Shown piece by piece: positions 1 to 9,676 of a DNA stretch of 64,000 nt (position 1 is its first letter; every line of letters begins with the position of its first letter). The notes under the pieces are model-generated. The model had not been told where the DNA came from and did not search any database. It was given only the letters and a program-made list of their open reading frames with translations. This DNA is from Burkholderiales bacterium (GTDB lineage: Bacteria; Pseudomonadota; Gammaproteobacteria; Burkholderiales; Casimicrobiaceae). A program made the translations under genes and the position numbers. Where the stretch lies: NCBI GenBank assembly GCA_015075645.1, contig JABTUF010000001.1:620001-684000 (forward strand), given 5' to 3'.

Positions 1-114
1 CGAGAACAGGACGAGCGTGACCGCGACCGCCAGCGCGAGACCCGCGCCATGGCGCCAGTCGAGCGAGAACGTCCGCGCGCGCGCCTTTGCCCCGCTGACC
101 AGTATGATGTCCAA
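1..114 (-). CDS. M23-family metallopeptidase, N-terminal fragment (runs off left edge)
   Basis: Reading the minus strand from a TTG codon at 114 gives an open frame to the window edge: LDIILVSG, then a basic stretch, RTFSLDWRHG and a hydrophobic segment (ALAVAVTLVLF). This short cytosolic start followed by one membrane anchor resembles betaproteobacterial M23 peptidases found between secA and lpxC. No catalytic domain is visible because only about 38 codons lie in the window. It is divergent from the DciA-like gene, with 15 bp between the two start codons. The start codon and the family are inferred from position and the N-terminal pattern. Confidence 0.5.
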   Translation of the reverse strand, partial: MDIILVSGAKARARTFSLDWRHGAGLALAVAVTLVLFS

Positions 115-129
115 AGCCGCCAATCTCCG

Positions 130-597
130 ATGAAGCCCCAGCCCGGAACGCCCCCGGCGCCCACCCGACCGATCGCCCGCGTTCTGGCGGAAGATCCGCT
201 CGTCAGCGCATGGACCCGCCGCCGCCTCGACGAAACGAGAGCGACGAAGGTCGTGCGCGCGGTCTTGCCGCCCCCGCTCGCCGCCCAGGTCGCCGCGTGG
301 CTGCCGTCGCCGTTTCGACTCGAACTGACGGCTCCCACGGGAACCGTCGCAGCGGCCCTCCGGTTGCGATTGCCGGCCGTCCGCGCGGTTCTCGAACGCG
401 AGGGCTGGGATTTTAGGGACATTCGGGTTCGAGTGCAACCCACCGTCCCGGCCGCTCGACGGACAAATGTCGTTGTGCGTCAATGGGATAGGGCTCAGGA
501 ACCCGCGTTGCGACAACTCGCGGCGTCGCTGACCGACGGGCCTCTCAAGGCCGCGGTTTCCGGGTGGCTCAGGCGCTCCGGGCGCGCCGCCCGCTAG
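130..597 (+). CDS. DciA-like (DUF721) protein
   Basis: A 155-aa protein whose middle has the DUF721/DciA pattern: LPPPLAAQVAAWLPSP, a short beta segment (FRLELTA), then LRLRLPAVRAVLEREG and IRVRVQP. DciA proteins help load the replicative helicase DnaB at the origin, and in betaproteobacteria a DUF721 gene commonly lies beside lpxC and an M23 peptidase gene, as here. The ATG at 130 is chosen because the residues before it look unlike the family; there is no clear Shine-Dalgarno. The last third is basic (RRSGRAAR). The family call comes from pattern and context; a role in replication is inferred. Confidence 0.7.
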   Translation: MKPQPGTPPAPTRPIARVLAEDPLVSAWTRRRLDETRATKVVRAVLPPPLAAQVAAWLPSPFRLELTAPTGTVAAALRLRLPAVRAVLEREGWDFRDIRVRVQPTVPAARRTNVVVRQWDRAQEPALRQLAASLTDGPLKAAVSGWLRRSGRAAR

Positions 598-681
598 CGG
601 AGACCGCGGCCAGCAACCGTTGGCCCCCTCGAACCGGGGCCCGGAGGGTGCCGCCGGCGTTCGCGCCGCGGTCGGCCGGCG

Positions 682-861
682 CTATCGGCGCAGATGGTCG
701 ACCACGACCCACGCGAGCGCGGCGACGAGCGCGACCACGAGCAGGAGGCCCACCCGTGCGACGAACGCGAGGTAGCGACGGTCGCGGGTGACGGCGTAGA
801 GGACGAGCGCGACGCCGACGAGCGCGATGCCGAGGATCGCCAGCAGGCGGACGATGGCCAT
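682..861 (-). CDS. small two-helix membrane protein
   Basis: A 59-aa frame with two hydrophobic segments (about residues 3-22 and 34-54) separated by a charged loop (TRDRRY), ending in DHLRR. It starts at ATG 861, 53 bp downstream of the lpxC stop on the same strand, so it could be the last gene of the dcw transcript. I do not recognise the family. The hydrophobic periodicity and basic cytosolic ends support a real membrane protein, but its small size and the high GC of the region mean a chance frame cannot be excluded. Confidence 0.45.
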   Translation of the reverse strand: MAIVRLLAILGIALVGVALVLYAVTRDRRYLAFVARVGLLLVVALVAALAWVVVDHLRR

Positions 862-914
862 CGAGGGGGTCGCGTTCCCGGATGCGGGCGAGCCGCGCCG
901 CTCCGGCCGGACCT

Positions 915-1829
915 TCAGACCGTCGCGGGACGCCAGTCGTGGAACGCGCTCGGGACCTCGTCGGCGACGGCGAAGGTCACGAGGCGCGCGGCGTCGGGCC
1001 TCGCCTCGAGCGCGCGCGCGAGCGCGTTGTTGAGCGCGTGCCCGGACTTGTGCGCGGCGTACTGGCCGATCAGCGGGTGGCCGAGCAGGTAGAGATCCCC
1101 GATCGCGTCGAGGACCTTGTGGCGCACGAACTCGTTGTCGTAGCGCAGGCCCTCGCTGTTCAGCACGCGGACCTCGTCCAGCACGATCGCGTTCTGCAGG
1201 CTGCCGCCGAGTCCGAGTCCGGCCGCGCGCATCGCCTCGACGTCCTGCATGAACCCGAAGGTGCGCGCGCGCGACACCTCCTTCACGTACGAGTGCTCGG
1301 CGAAGTCGATGGCGACGTGCCGGTTCTCCGACCCGAACACCGGATGCGGAAAGTCGATCGTGAAGTCCAGCCGGAAACCGTCGTGCGGCTCGAAGCGCGC
1401 CCACTTGTCGCCGTCGCGGACCTCGACCGGCGCGACGATGCGGAGGTAACGCTTGGGCGCGTCCTGCTCGACGATGCCGGCGCCCTGCAGCAGGAACACG
1501 AACGGGCCGGCGCTCCCGTCCATGATCGGGATCTCCGGGCCGGCGACGTCGACGTGCAGGTTGTCGATGCCGAGTCCCGCGAGCGCGCTCATCAGGTGCT
1601 CGACCGTCGACACCGAGACCGTGCCCTCGCGCAGCGTCGACGACAGCCGCGTGTCGCCGACGAGCGAGGCCCGCGCCGCGATCGACACCGCGGGCGCGAG
1701 GTCGGTCCGGTGGAACACGATGCCGGTGTCCGGCTGCGCGGGTCGCAGCACCAGTTCGACGCGCGCGCCGGTGTGCAGTCCGACACCGGTCGTTCGCGCT
1801 GCGGTCTTGAGCGTGCGTTGACGGAGCAT
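915..1829 (-). CDS. lpxC: UDP-3-O-acyl-N-acetylglucosamine deacetylase
   Basis: LpxC (304 aa) is the zinc deacetylase of the committed step of lipid A synthesis, in the cytosol. The start [11 protein letters not shown] at 1829 gives the usual N terminus and the usual length (E. coli 305 aa). Zinc-site motifs are intact: VEHLMSAL (E77, H78), [10 protein letters not shown] (His, Lys, Asp) and HKSGHALNN (general-base His). It closes the dcw operon 105 bp after ftsZ, the normal beta/gammaproteobacterial arrangement, which ties outer-membrane synthesis to division. A possible -10-like CTAGAT lies upstream in the ftsZ-lpxC gap but is weak. Confidence 0.97.
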   Translation of the reverse strand: MLRQRTLKTAARTTGVGLHTGARVELVLRPAQPDTGIVFHRTDLAPAVSIAARASLVGDTRLSSTLREGTVSVSTVEHLMSALAGLGIDNLHVDVAGPEIPIMDGSAGPFVFLLQGAGIVEQDAPKRYLRIVAPVEVRDGDKWARFEPHDGFRLDFTIDFPHPVFGSENRHVAIDFAEHSYVKEVSRARTFGFMQDVEAMRAAGLGLGGSLQNAIVLDEVRVLNSEGLRYDNEFVRHKVLDAIGDLYLLGHPLIGQYAAHKSGHALNNALARALEARPDAARLVTFAVADEVPSAFHDWRPATV

Positions 1830-1934
1830 GGCCTGGGCGTGGACTCCCGTGCAGGGGTGTCGGTTCCGTCGCGGTTCCCGGCGCCCCGGCGGGAAACCCG
1901 GGGAATCTAGCACAGCCGGGGCCCCGCGACGGCG

Positions 1935-3104
1935 TCAGTCGTTCTGCTTGCGCAGGAACGCGGGAATGTCGAGATCCGCCGCGCCCGCCGCCGGCCCGGG
2001 CGCCGGACGTCGGCGGACCACCGCCGGCTGGTCGAGCTTGTCGTAGTCGATCGTCTCGACCGACATCCCGACGTTGTCGGTCCCGGTCCGCGCCACCACG
2101 ACCGGCCGTTCGAGCACCTGCAGCGCCGGACGCTTCGCCTGCGCGGCCGCGCCGCCCAGCCCGGTCGCGATCATCGTGACGCGCAGTTCGCCGTCCATCG
2201 CGTCGTCGATCACGGTGCCCACGATCACCATCGCGTCCTCGGCCGTGAACCCCTTGATGGTGTTCATGACGTCGTGGTACTCCTTCATGCGCAGGTTCGA
2301 CGCCGCGGTGATGTTGACGAGCACGCCGCGCGCGCCCGCCAGGTTCACGTCCTCGAGCAGCGGGCTCTTGACCGCGGCTTCCGCGGCCGCGCGCGCGCGC
2401 TCGGCGCCGCTCGCGCTCGCCGACCCCATCATCGCCATGCCGACCTCGCTCATGACGGTCCGGACGTCGGCGAAGTCGACGTTCACGAGACCGGGGTTGT
2501 TGATCACCTCGGCGATGCCGGCGACCGCTCCGTGCAGCACGTCGTTGGCGGCGGCGTAGGCGTCGAGGACCGAGACGTCCTCGCCCAGCACCGCCATCAG
2601 CTTGTCGTTCGGGATGATGATGAGCGAATCGACCTTCTTCTGGAGCTCGTCGATCCCGGCCTGGGCCACGCTGCCGCGGCGCCCTTCGAAGGCGAACGGC
2701 CGCGTCACCACGGCGACGGTCAGCACGCCGAGCTGCTTCGCGATCTCCGCGACGACCGGCGCTGCGCCCGTGCCCGTGCCGCCGCCCATGCCGGCCGTGA
2801 TGAACAGCATGTCGGCGCCTTCGATCAGCGCGGCGATGCGGTCGCGGTCCTCCATCGCGGCGTCGCGGCCGATCTCCGGCCGCGCGCCCGCGCCCAGCCC
2901 GCGCGTGAGCGCGGAGCCGAGCTGGAGCTGGGTGCGCGCCGACGACCGCTTGAGCGCCTGCGCGTCGGTGTTGGCGCAGACGAAGTCCACGCCGGCGAGA
3001 CCTTTCGCGATCATGTGCTCGACCGCGTTGCCGCCGCAGCCGCCGACGCCGACGACCTTGATGATCGCTCCGTCCTGCGGAGTCTGGTCGATGATTTCGA
3101 ACAT
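1935..3104 (-). CDS. ftsZ: cell division protein FtsZ
   Basis: FtsZ (389 aa) is the tubulin-like GTPase that forms the division ring at mid-cell. The GTP-binding tubulin signature GGGTGTG lies at residues 107-113, and the T1 loop VGVGGCGGNAVEHM at about 18-31. The C-terminal tail LDIPAFLRKQ is the conserved peptide that binds FtsA and ZipA, following a short proline-rich linker. ATG 3104 is preceded by a strong Shine-Dalgarno (AAGGAAGG about 8 nt upstream). The 173-bp gap to ftsA is the largest inside the operon and may hold an internal promoter, though no clear one was found. Confidence 0.98.
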   Translation of the reverse strand: MFEIIDQTPQDGAIIKVVGVGGCGGNAVEHMIAKGLAGVDFVCANTDAQALKRSSARTQLQLGSALTRGLGAGARPEIGRDAAMEDRDRIAALIEGADMLFITAGMGGGTGTGAAPVVAEIAKQLGVLTVAVVTRPFAFEGRRGSVAQAGIDELQKKVDSLIIIPNDKLMAVLGEDVSVLDAYAAANDVLHGAVAGIAEVINNPGLVNVDFADVRTVMSEVGMAMMGSASASGAERARAAAEAAVKSPLLEDVNLAGARGVLVNITAASNLRMKEYHDVMNTIKGFTAEDAMVIVGTVIDDAMDGELRVTMIATGLGGAAAQAKRPALQVLERPVVVARTGTDNVGMSVETIDYDKLDQPAVVRRRPAPGPAAGAADLDIPAFLRKQND

Positions 3105-3277
3105 GGGATTAACCTTCCTTTCGGGGTCGGGATGAAACGTGGGTGGGCCTGTTCGCCTCGTGGGGATCCGGGTTCCGCCGCGGACGGCCGGCGGTCGTGC
3201 CTTGGTCTCGATGTCTTCGATGCGTGTCGATGTCGTGCCGGTGCTCCGTCGCCGCGCCGCCGTTCATGGCCGCGCGC

Positions 3278-4510
3278 TCAGAAATTCGCCTTGAACCACA
3301 GCTTCATGCGCTCGGCGACGCCGCCGATGCCCTTCACCTGCGCGCGCGCCGCGTGCGCGCGCTGCCACTGATCGCGTCCGTGCAGGAGCAGGCCGACGGC
3401 GGTCGAGTAGCGCGGGCTCCGCACGACGTCGGCGAGCGAGCCCAGGTACTGCGGCGTGCCGACGCGGCAGGGCAGGTGGAACACTTCCTCCGCGAGCTCG
3501 GCCATCCCCTGCAGCAGCGACGTGCCGCCGGTGATGACGATTCCCGACGACAGGAGCTCCTCGAATCCGGAGCGGCGCAGCTCGGCCTGCACCAGCGTGT
3601 AGAGCTCCTCGATGCGCGGCTCGATCACCTCGGAGAGCATCGGGCGCGAGAGCTTGCGCGGCGCGCGTTCGCCCACGCCCGGCACCTCGACGACGTCGTT
3701 CGGATCGGCGAGCTGGCGCAGCGCGCAGCCGTGGCGCACCTTGAGTTCCTCGGCCTCCTTGGTCGGGGTGCGCAGCGTCATCGCGATGTCGTTGGTGACC
3801 TGGTCGCCGGCGATCGGGATGACCGCCGTGTGGCGGATCGCCCCGCCGGTGAACACCGCGAGGTCGGTCGTCCCGCCGCCGATGTCCATCAGGCAGACGC
3901 CGAGGTCCTTCTCGTCGTCGTTCAGCACCGCGGCCGCGGACGCGAGCGGCTGCAGCACGATGTCGGAGAGCTCGATGCCGCAGCGGCGCACGCACTTCGC
4001 GATGTTCTCGACCGCGGACACCGCGCCGGTGACGATGTGCACCTTGACCTCGAGGCGCACGCCGCTCATCCCGAGCGGCTCGCGCACGCCGTCCTGCCCG
4101 TCGATGATGAATTCCTGCGGCAGGATGTGCAGGATCTGCTGGTCGTTGGGGATCGCGATCGCCTTCGCGGTCTCGATCACGCGGTCGATGTCGGCCTGCG
4201 CGACCTCGCCCTCCTTGATCGCGACCATGCCGCTCGAGTTGAGGCTGCGGATGTGGCTGCCGGCGATCCCGGTGGTCACGGCCGAGATCCGGCAGTCGGC
4301 CATCAGCTCGGCCTCCTCGAGCACGCGCTGGATCGACCCCATCGTCGCGTCGATGTTGACGACGACGCCGCGCTTCAACCCGCGCGAAGGCTGCGTCCCC
4401 AGCCCGATCACGTTGATCGCGCCCTCGGGGTCGATCTCGGCGACGATCGCGACGATCTTCGAGGTGCCGACGTCGAGTCCGACGACGAGATTCTTGGCGT
4501 CCTTGACCAT
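3278..4510 (-). CDS. ftsA: cell division protein FtsA
   Basis: FtsA (410 aa) is the actin-like ATPase that tethers FtsZ to the membrane. The N terminus VVGLDVGTSKIVAIVAE is the phosphate-1 loop; MDIGGGTTDLAVF is the phosphate-2 loop; VITGGTSLLQG is the adenosine motif. The C-terminal end (RMKLWFKANF) is a short amphipathic helix of the type that binds membrane. ATG 4510 follows ftsQ by 13 bp. Its length matches the family, and the order ftsQ-ftsA-ftsZ is conserved. Confidence 0.97.
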   Translation of the reverse strand: MVKDAKNLVVGLDVGTSKIVAIVAEIDPEGAINVIGLGTQPSRGLKRGVVVNIDATMGSIQRVLEEAELMADCRISAVTTGIAGSHIRSLNSSGMVAIKEGEVAQADIDRVIETAKAIAIPNDQQILHILPQEFIIDGQDGVREPLGMSGVRLEVKVHIVTGAVSAVENIAKCVRRCGIELSDIVLQPLASAAAVLNDDEKDLGVCLMDIGGGTTDLAVFTGGAIRHTAVIPIAGDQVTNDIAMTLRTPTKEAEELKVRHGCALRQLADPNDVVEVPGVGERAPRKLSRPMLSEVIEPRIEELYTLVQAELRRSGFEELLSSGIVITGGTSLLQGMAELAEEVFHLPCRVGTPQYLGSLADVVRSPRYSTAVGLLLHGRDQWQRAHAARAQVKGIGGVAERMKLWFKANF

Positions 4511-4523
4511 GCGTCCTTCCGTC

Positions 4524-5270
4524 CTATCCCGGCTCCGGGCGCGCGTGCTTCTCGCGAAAGCCCGGCACCCGCGCGGCGAAACCGTTGCGATAGCGCAGGT
4601 CGACGCCTTCCGCCCGCGTTCCGGCGCGCGCGAGCGCTCCGACGGTGCGGCCGTACACGGCGACGAACCGGGCGAGCCGCGCGTCGATGTCGTCGCGTCC
4701 GAGTTCGACCGCGAGCGGCGATCCGGACGCGACGGTCGCGAGTCGCCAGCCACCGCGCGCCGACAGAGAAACCGCGCGCAGTTCGAGTCCGAGCGGCGCG
4801 AGGAGCGCGCCCCACTCGCGGTAGCGCGACGCGACCTCCGCCGCCCGCGCGTCCGGGCCGTCGAGCCGCGGCAGATCGCCGTCGTACTCCGCCGCGAAGA
4901 TCTCGCCGCGCGGGTTGACGAGCGCGCCCTCGCCCCAGCGCGCGTAGGGCTCCTGCTCCTCGAGCGCGACTTCGAGCCGTCCCGGCCACTGGCGGCGCAG
5001 CGTCGCGCTTCGCACCCACGGCAGCGTCGCGAGCGCGGCGCGCGCGCGGTCGAGGTCGAGCGTGAAGAAGGTGCCGGCGAAGTCCTCGCGGATCGTCGCC
5101 TCGAGTCGGGCCGGATCGGCACGCAGCGGCGGCGCGGCGAGCACGACTTCGCGGAAGGCGAACGCGTCGTTCCGCGCGAGCCGGGCGATCGCGCCGGCGG
5201 CGAGGAGCGTGAGCGCGATCGACGCGAGCGTCGCGGCGAACGCGTTCAGCGCCTTCGGGTCATCCCACAT
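4524..5270 (-). CDS. ftsQ: cell division protein FtsQ
   Basis: FtsQ (248 aa) is the bitopic inner-membrane protein that joins FtsB and FtsL to the divisome. Chosen start ATG 5270 ([10 protein letters not shown]) is followed by one membrane segment (about residues 10-30), then the periplasmic POTRA region (FAFREVVL... [30 protein letters not shown]), whose W-P-L-V-E pattern is typical, and the beta domain. The start overlaps the ddl stop by 11 bp. It sits in the canonical ddl-ftsQ-ftsA order. Confidence 0.94.
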   Translation of the reverse strand: MWDDPKALNAFAATLASIALTLLAAGAIARLARNDAFAFREVVLAAPPLRADPARLEATIREDFAGTFFTLDLDRARAALATLPWVRSATLRRQWPGRLEVALEEQEPYARWGEGALVNPRGEIFAAEYDGDLPRLDGPDARAAEVASRYREWGALLAPLGLELRAVSLSARGGWRLATVASGSPLAVELGRDDIDARLARFVAVYGRTVGALARAGTRAEGVDLRYRNGFAARVPGFREKHARPEPG

Positions 5271-6183
5271 GGGCCCCCCGCAGGATCTCGACGCACAGGT
5301 CGGGGAACGCGATGCCCGCGGCACGGGCGGCCATCGGCACGAGGCTGTGCCCGGTCATCCCGGGCGACGTGTTGAGTTCGAGGAACGACCAGGAACCGTC
5401 GCGCCGCAGGATCAGGTCGAGCCGGCCCCAGCCGCTCGCCCCGAGGATCGAGAACGCCTCGAGCGCCTCGCGACGGATCGCCTGCTCGACCGTGTCGGGC
5501 AGGCCCGCCGGGCAGTGGTACTTGGTCTCGTCGCTGAAGTACTTGTGCTCGTAGTCGTAGTTGCCGCCCGGCGCCTCGATGCGGATCAGCGGCAGCGCGC
5601 GGTCGCCCAGGATCGACGCCGTGAGTTCGCGACCCTCGACGAACTCCTCGGCGAGCACGAGGCGGTCGTGCTTCGCCGCCGCATCGATCGCGACGGCGAC
5701 CTCGTCGTGGTCGACGGTCGAGACCTTGCTGATCCCGATCGTCGAGCCTTCGCGCGCGGGCTTCACGATCAGCGGCAGCCCGAGTTCGGCCACGAGCCGC
5801 ATCGGGTCGGTCGATTCGTCGACGACGCGGAAGCGCGGCGTCGGGATGCCCGCGGCGATCCACACGAGCTTGGTGCGCCACTTGTCCATCGCGAGCGCGG
5901 AGGCCATCACGCCGCTTCCGGTGTAGGGGATGCCGAGCGTCTCGAGCGCACCCTGCACCGTTCCGTCCTCGCCGTAGCGGCCGTGCAGCGCGATGAACGC
6001 GCGCGCGAACCCGTCGCGCCGCAGTTCCCACAGGTCGCGTTCCGCCGGGTCGAAGGCGTGCGCGTCGACGCCGCGATCGCGCAGCGCTCCGAGGACGCCC
6101 CGGCCCGACATCAGCGAGATCTCGCGCTCCGCGGAGGGCCCGCCCATCAGCACGGCGACCTTGCCCATCGACGAAGCGCTCAT
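5260..6183 (-). CDS. ddl: D-alanine--D-alanine ligase
   Basis: Ddl (307 aa) is the cytosolic ATP-grasp enzyme that joins two D-alanines for the peptidoglycan stem. Visible motifs: [16 protein letters not shown] at the N terminus, [22 protein letters not shown], the omega-loop region [19 protein letters not shown], and LDLILRRDG...[11 protein letters not shown] with magnesium ligands. The start ATG at 6183 overlaps the murB stop (ATGA); an in-frame ATG at 6168 is an alternative. The length and place are those of DdlB in the dcw cluster. Confidence 0.95.
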   Translation of the reverse strand: MSASSMGKVAVLMGGPSAEREISLMSGRGVLGALRDRGVDAHAFDPAERDLWELRRDGFARAFIALHGRYGEDGTVQGALETLGIPYTGSGVMASALAMDKWRTKLVWIAAGIPTPRFRVVDESTDPMRLVAELGLPLIVKPAREGSTIGISKVSTVDHDEVAVAIDAAAKHDRLVLAEEFVEGRELTASILGDRALPLIRIEAPGGNYDYEHKYFSDETKYHCPAGLPDTVEQAIRREALEAFSILGASGWGRLDLILRRDGSWSFLELNTSPGMTGHSLVPMAARAAGIAFPDLCVEILRGAHVG

Positions 6184-7118
6184 CGCGCGCCTCCGGCCGC
6201 CGGCTCGCCGACGATCCGGACCTCGGGTTCGAGGTCGACGCCGAAGCGCTCCCGCACCGTCGCGCGCACGTGCGCGATCAGCGCCTCGATGTCGGAGGCG
6301 CGCGCGCGGCCCCCCGGGTTCACGATGAAGTTCGCGTGGAGTTCCGAGACCCGCGCTCCGCCGATCGCGTGGCCCTTGAGCCCGGCCGCCTCGATCAACC
6401 GCGCGGCGTGGTCGCCGGGCGGATTGCGGAACACGCTGCCCGCGTTGGGGAGCGACAGCGGCTGCGACGCGATGCGCTTCGCGAGGAGCTCGCGGATGCG
6501 CGCGCGTGCCCTCGTCGCGTCGCCGGGCGCGAACCGGAGCCACGCCGCCGTGAAGATCCCGTCGGGCGGCGTCCCGTCCGCGCGCCGCACGCTGCGGTAG
6601 CCGATCGCGTAGTCCGCCGGCGTGCGAACCTCGAAGCGCCCGTCGCGCCCGAGCACCTCGACGCGCACGACATGGTTCCAGGTCTCGCCGCCGTAGCAGC
6701 CCGCGTTCATCGCGAGCGCGCCGCCGAGCGTGCCCGGCACGCCGGCGAGGAACGCGGCGTCCTCGCAGCCGAGCCGGGCGGCGAGCCGCGCGACCTTCGG
6801 GCTCGCGACCCCGGCCTCGGCGTAGATCAGCCCGTCGGCGACCGCGAGCGCGGCGCCCGGGTCGTGCATGACGATCACCGCGCCGCGCACGCCACCGTCG
6901 CGCACCAGCGTGTTGCTGCCGAGCCCGAGCACGTGGATCGGCGTCGACGCCGGCAGTGTCCGCACGAACTGCGCGAGATCGTCGCGGTCGGCCGGGTGGA
7001 ACAGGAGGTCCGCCCGCCCGCCTGCCCGCCAGCTCGTCGCGCGCGCGAGCGGCGCCTGGCGCTCGAGCGTGCCGCGCAGGGTGGTCGGATCGCGCCGGTC
7101 GCCCATGTCCATCGTCAT
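6180..7118 (-). CDS. murB: UDP-N-acetylenolpyruvoylglucosamine reductase
   Basis: MurB (312 aa) is the FAD/NADPH reductase making UDP-MurNAc in the cytosol. The FAD-binding pattern is present: [56 protein letters not shown], then YRSVRR and [25 protein letters not shown], which carries the catalytic Ser and general features of type I MurB. ATG 7118 overlaps the murC TGA (ATGA) and its own TGA overlaps ddl, so translation of murC-murB-ddl is probably coupled. Confidence 0.96.
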   Translation of the reverse strand: MTMDMGDRRDPTTLRGTLERQAPLARATSWRAGGRADLLFHPADRDDLAQFVRTLPASTPIHVLGLGSNTLVRDGGVRGAVIVMHDPGAALAVADGLIYAEAGVASPKVARLAARLGCEDAAFLAGVPGTLGGALAMNAGCYGGETWNHVVRVEVLGRDGRFEVRTPADYAIGYRSVRRADGTPPDGIFTAAWLRFAPGDATRARARIRELLAKRIASQPLSLPNAGSVFRNPPGDHAARLIEAAGLKGHAIGGARVSELHANFIVNPGGRARASDIEALIAHVRATVRERFGVDLEPEVRIVGEPAAGGAR

Positions 7119-8503
7119 CCCGCGCGCGCCGCGAGCTGCGACGCCACCTGCCCGATCGAGCCCGCACCCATCGTGAGCACCACGTCGCCGTCGCGCGCCA
7201 CCGCGCGCACCGCGTCGGCCACGCCGGCGACGTCATCGACGAACAGAGGCTCGACCCGGCCCCCGATGCGGATCGCGCGCGCGAGCGCGCGCCCGTCGGC
7301 CGCCACGATCGGCGGCTCGCCGGCCGGATACACGTCGGTCAGCACCAGCGCGTCCACGGTCGAGAGCACCGCGGCGAAGTCCTCGAACAGGTCGCGCGTA
7401 CGCGTGTAGCGGTGCGGCTGGAACGCGAGCACGAGGCGCCGGCCCGGAAAGCCTCCGCGCGCCGCGTCCAGCGCCGCGGCGATCTCCGCCGGGTGGTGAC
7501 CGTAGTCGTCGACGAGTTCGAAGCGCCCGCCGGAGGCGAGCGCGACCGGACCGTAGCGCTGGAACCTCCGCCCCACGCCCTTGAAGGCGGCGAGCGCCCG
7601 CGCGATGGCCGCGTCGGGCACGCCGACCTCGCGCCCGACCGCGATCGCCGCGAGCGCGTTGCGCACGTTGTGCACTCCCGGCAGCGCGAGGTCGATCGTG
7701 AGGTCGGAGCGGCCCGCGCCGCGCGCCACGAAGCGCATCCGGCCCGCGGCGTGCGCGACGTCCACCGCGCGCAGACGCGCATCGTTCGCGAGACCGTAGG
7801 TCACCACCGATCGGGTGACCGACGGCAGCAGCGCGCGCACCGACGCGTCGTCGGCGCACAGGACCGCCACGCCCCAGAACGGGAGGCGCTGCACGAAGTC
7901 CACGAACGCGCGCTCGAGCCGCGCGACGTCGTGACCGTAGGTCTCCATGTGGTCCTGGTCGATGTTCGTGACCACCGCGATCGTCGGCGTCAGGTGCAGG
8001 AACGAAGCGTCCGACTCGTCGGCTTCCGCGACGAGGTAGTCGCCGGTGCCGAGCCGCGCGTTGGCGCCGGCCGCGAGGAGCCGCCCCCCGATCACGAACG
8101 TCGGATCGAGCCCGCCTTCCGCCAGCACCGAGGCGACGAGGCTCGTCGTCGTCGTCTTGCCGTGCGTGCCCGCGACCGCGATGCCCTGCTTGAAGCGCAT
8201 CAGTTCGGCCAGCATCTGCGCGCGCGGGACGACCGGCACGCCCTGCTCGCGCGCCGCGACCACCTCGGGATTGTCGGGAGCGACCGCGGAGGACACGACG
8301 ACCGCGTCCGCGCGTTCGACGTTGGCCGCGGCATGCCCGGCGACCACGCGGATCCCGAGCGAGGCGAGCCGGCGCGTCACGGCGTTCTCCGCGAGGTCGG
8401 AGCCCGACACCTGATAGCCCTGCGTCGCGAGCACCTCGGCGATGCCGCTCATGCCGACGCCGCCGATGCCCACGAAGTGCACGCGCCGCACCTTGTGCTT
8501 CAT
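7115..8503 (-). CDS. murC: UDP-N-acetylmuramate--L-alanine ligase
   Basis: MurC (462 aa) adds the first amino acid (L-Ala) to UDP-MurNAc. The Rossmann start [18 protein letters not shown], the ATP loop [37 protein letters not shown] and the C-terminal [13 protein letters not shown] and [12 protein letters not shown] are all intact. ATG 8503 overlaps the murG TGA by the ATGA arrangement. It belongs to the cytosolic Mur ligase series that continues with MurD, MurE and MurF in this operon. Confidence 0.97.
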   Translation of the reverse strand: MKHKVRRVHFVGIGGVGMSGIAEVLATQGYQVSGSDLAENAVTRRLASLGIRVVAGHAAANVERADAVVVSSAVAPDNPEVVAAREQGVPVVPRAQMLAELMRFKQGIAVAGTHGKTTTTSLVASVLAEGGLDPTFVIGGRLLAAGANARLGTGDYLVAEADESDASFLHLTPTIAVVTNIDQDHMETYGHDVARLERAFVDFVQRLPFWGVAVLCADDASVRALLPSVTRSVVTYGLANDARLRAVDVAHAAGRMRFVARGAGRSDLTIDLALPGVHNVRNALAAIAVGREVGVPDAAIARALAAFKGVGRRFQRYGPVALASGGRFELVDDYGHHPAEIAAALDAARGGFPGRRLVLAFQPHRYTRTRDLFEDFAAVLSTVDALVLTDVYPAGEPPIVAADGRALARAIRIGGRVEPLFVDDVAGVADAVRAVARDGDVVLTMGAGSIGQVASQLAARAG

Positions 8504-9582
8504 GCGCGCGCTCCCGCGAGTTCGAGGCAGACCTCCGCCACGCGCTCGGCCGCGCCGGTCCGGCCCGCGCCGTGCGCGGCCTCGGCCATCGCGAGGGCCT
8601 TCGGCCGGTCGAGCGCGGCGACGACCGCCGCGAGCCGCTCGGGCGTGAGCTCCGCCTGCGCGATGCTGGTGGCGCCTCCCGCGCGCACGAGCAGTTCCGC
8701 GTTGGCCGACTGCTCGTCCGCGATCGCGCCGGGCAACGGGACGATCAGCGCGCCCAGTCCCGCCGCGGCGAGTTCGGACACGGTGAGCGCGCCGCCGCGC
8801 GCGATCGCGAAGTCGGCCCAGGCGTAGCGTGACGCCATGTCGTCGACGAACGCGACGCACTCGGCTTCGACGCCCGCGTCGCGGTAGGCGGCGCGCAAGG
8901 CGTCGAGATGCTTCGCGCCCGCCTGGTGCAGCACCTGCGGTCGCCGTTCCGCCGGCAGGCGCGCGAGCGCGGCGGGCACGCGCTCGTTCAGGCCCTGCGC
9001 GCCGAGGCTTCCTCCGAGCACGACGATGCGGAGCGGTCCGTCCCGCCCGGCGAAGCGCGCGGCCGGCGGAGGCAACGCGCCGATCGCATCGCGCAACGGA
9101 TTGCCGGTCCACTCGACGATCTTCGCGTGCGCGCCCCGCATCGCGTCGGGAAAGCCGAGCAGCACGCGGTCCGCGCCGAAGGCGAGCACGCGGTTCGCGA
9201 GGCCCGCGACCGCGTTCGCGTCGTGCACGACGAGGCTGCGCCCGGTGGCGACCCCCATCAGCGCACCGGGAAACGACGCGAAGCCGCCGAAGCCCAGGAC
9301 GACGTCGGGCCGGCGCCGGCGCAGGACCGACAGCGCTTCGAAGCACGCGGCGACGAGCGCGAACGGTCCGAGGACGAGCGTCTTCAGCCCCTTGCCGCGC
9401 ACGCCGCGGAACGAGACCGACTCGAACGCGACGCCGTGCTTCGGGACGAGTTCGGCCTCCATGCCCTCGCGCGTGCCGAGCCAGAACACCTCCGCGCCGC
9501 GCGCGGCGAGCTTCGCGGCGACCGCGAGCCCCGGGAACACGTGCCCGCCCGTTCCGCCGGTGGTGATCATGATGGTCGGCAA
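8500..9582 (-). CDS. murG: lipid II synthase MurG (UDP-GlcNAc transferase)
   Basis: MurG (360 aa with the start chosen) is the membrane-associated GT-B transferase turning lipid I into lipid II. The N-terminal glycine loop [16 protein letters not shown], the second loop [16 protein letters not shown] and the acceptor/donor site [15 protein letters not shown] with the later [10 protein letters not shown] are seen. I chose TTG at 9582 because it leaves eight residues before the first GG, as in many homologues, and a G-rich stretch lies about 7 nt upstream; ATG 9570 is the alternative and would leave only four residues. Confidence 0.93.
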   Translation of the reverse strand: MPTIMITTGGTGGHVFPGLAVAAKLAARGAEVFWLGTREGMEAELVPKHGVAFESVSFRGVRGKGLKTLVLGPFALVAACFEALSVLRRRRPDVVLGFGGFASFPGALMGVATGRSLVVHDANAVAGLANRVLAFGADRVLLGFPDAMRGAHAKIVEWTGNPLRDAIGALPPPAARFAGRDGPLRIVVLGGSLGAQGLNERVPAALARLPAERRPQVLHQAGAKHLDALRAAYRDAGVEAECVAFVDDMASRYAWADFAIARGGALTVSELAAAGLGALIVPLPGAIADEQSANAELLVRAGGATSIAQAELTPERLAAVVAALDRPKALAMAEAAHGAGRTGAAERVAEVCLELAGARA

Positions 9583-9676
9583 GACGCCACCCCCGGACCA
9601 GGGAAGATCGGCGTCACCGAGGTGCCCGCCGCCGGTCGCGGCAGGCCTTCGAGCGGGCGTGCCACGCACGTCGTCC

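Noticed and set aside
1830..1934. GC-rich hairpins between ftsZ and lpxC as terminator
   Set aside because: CCCCGG/CCGGGG stem has no T-run and lpxC is normally co-transcribed with ftsZ; too weak to call.
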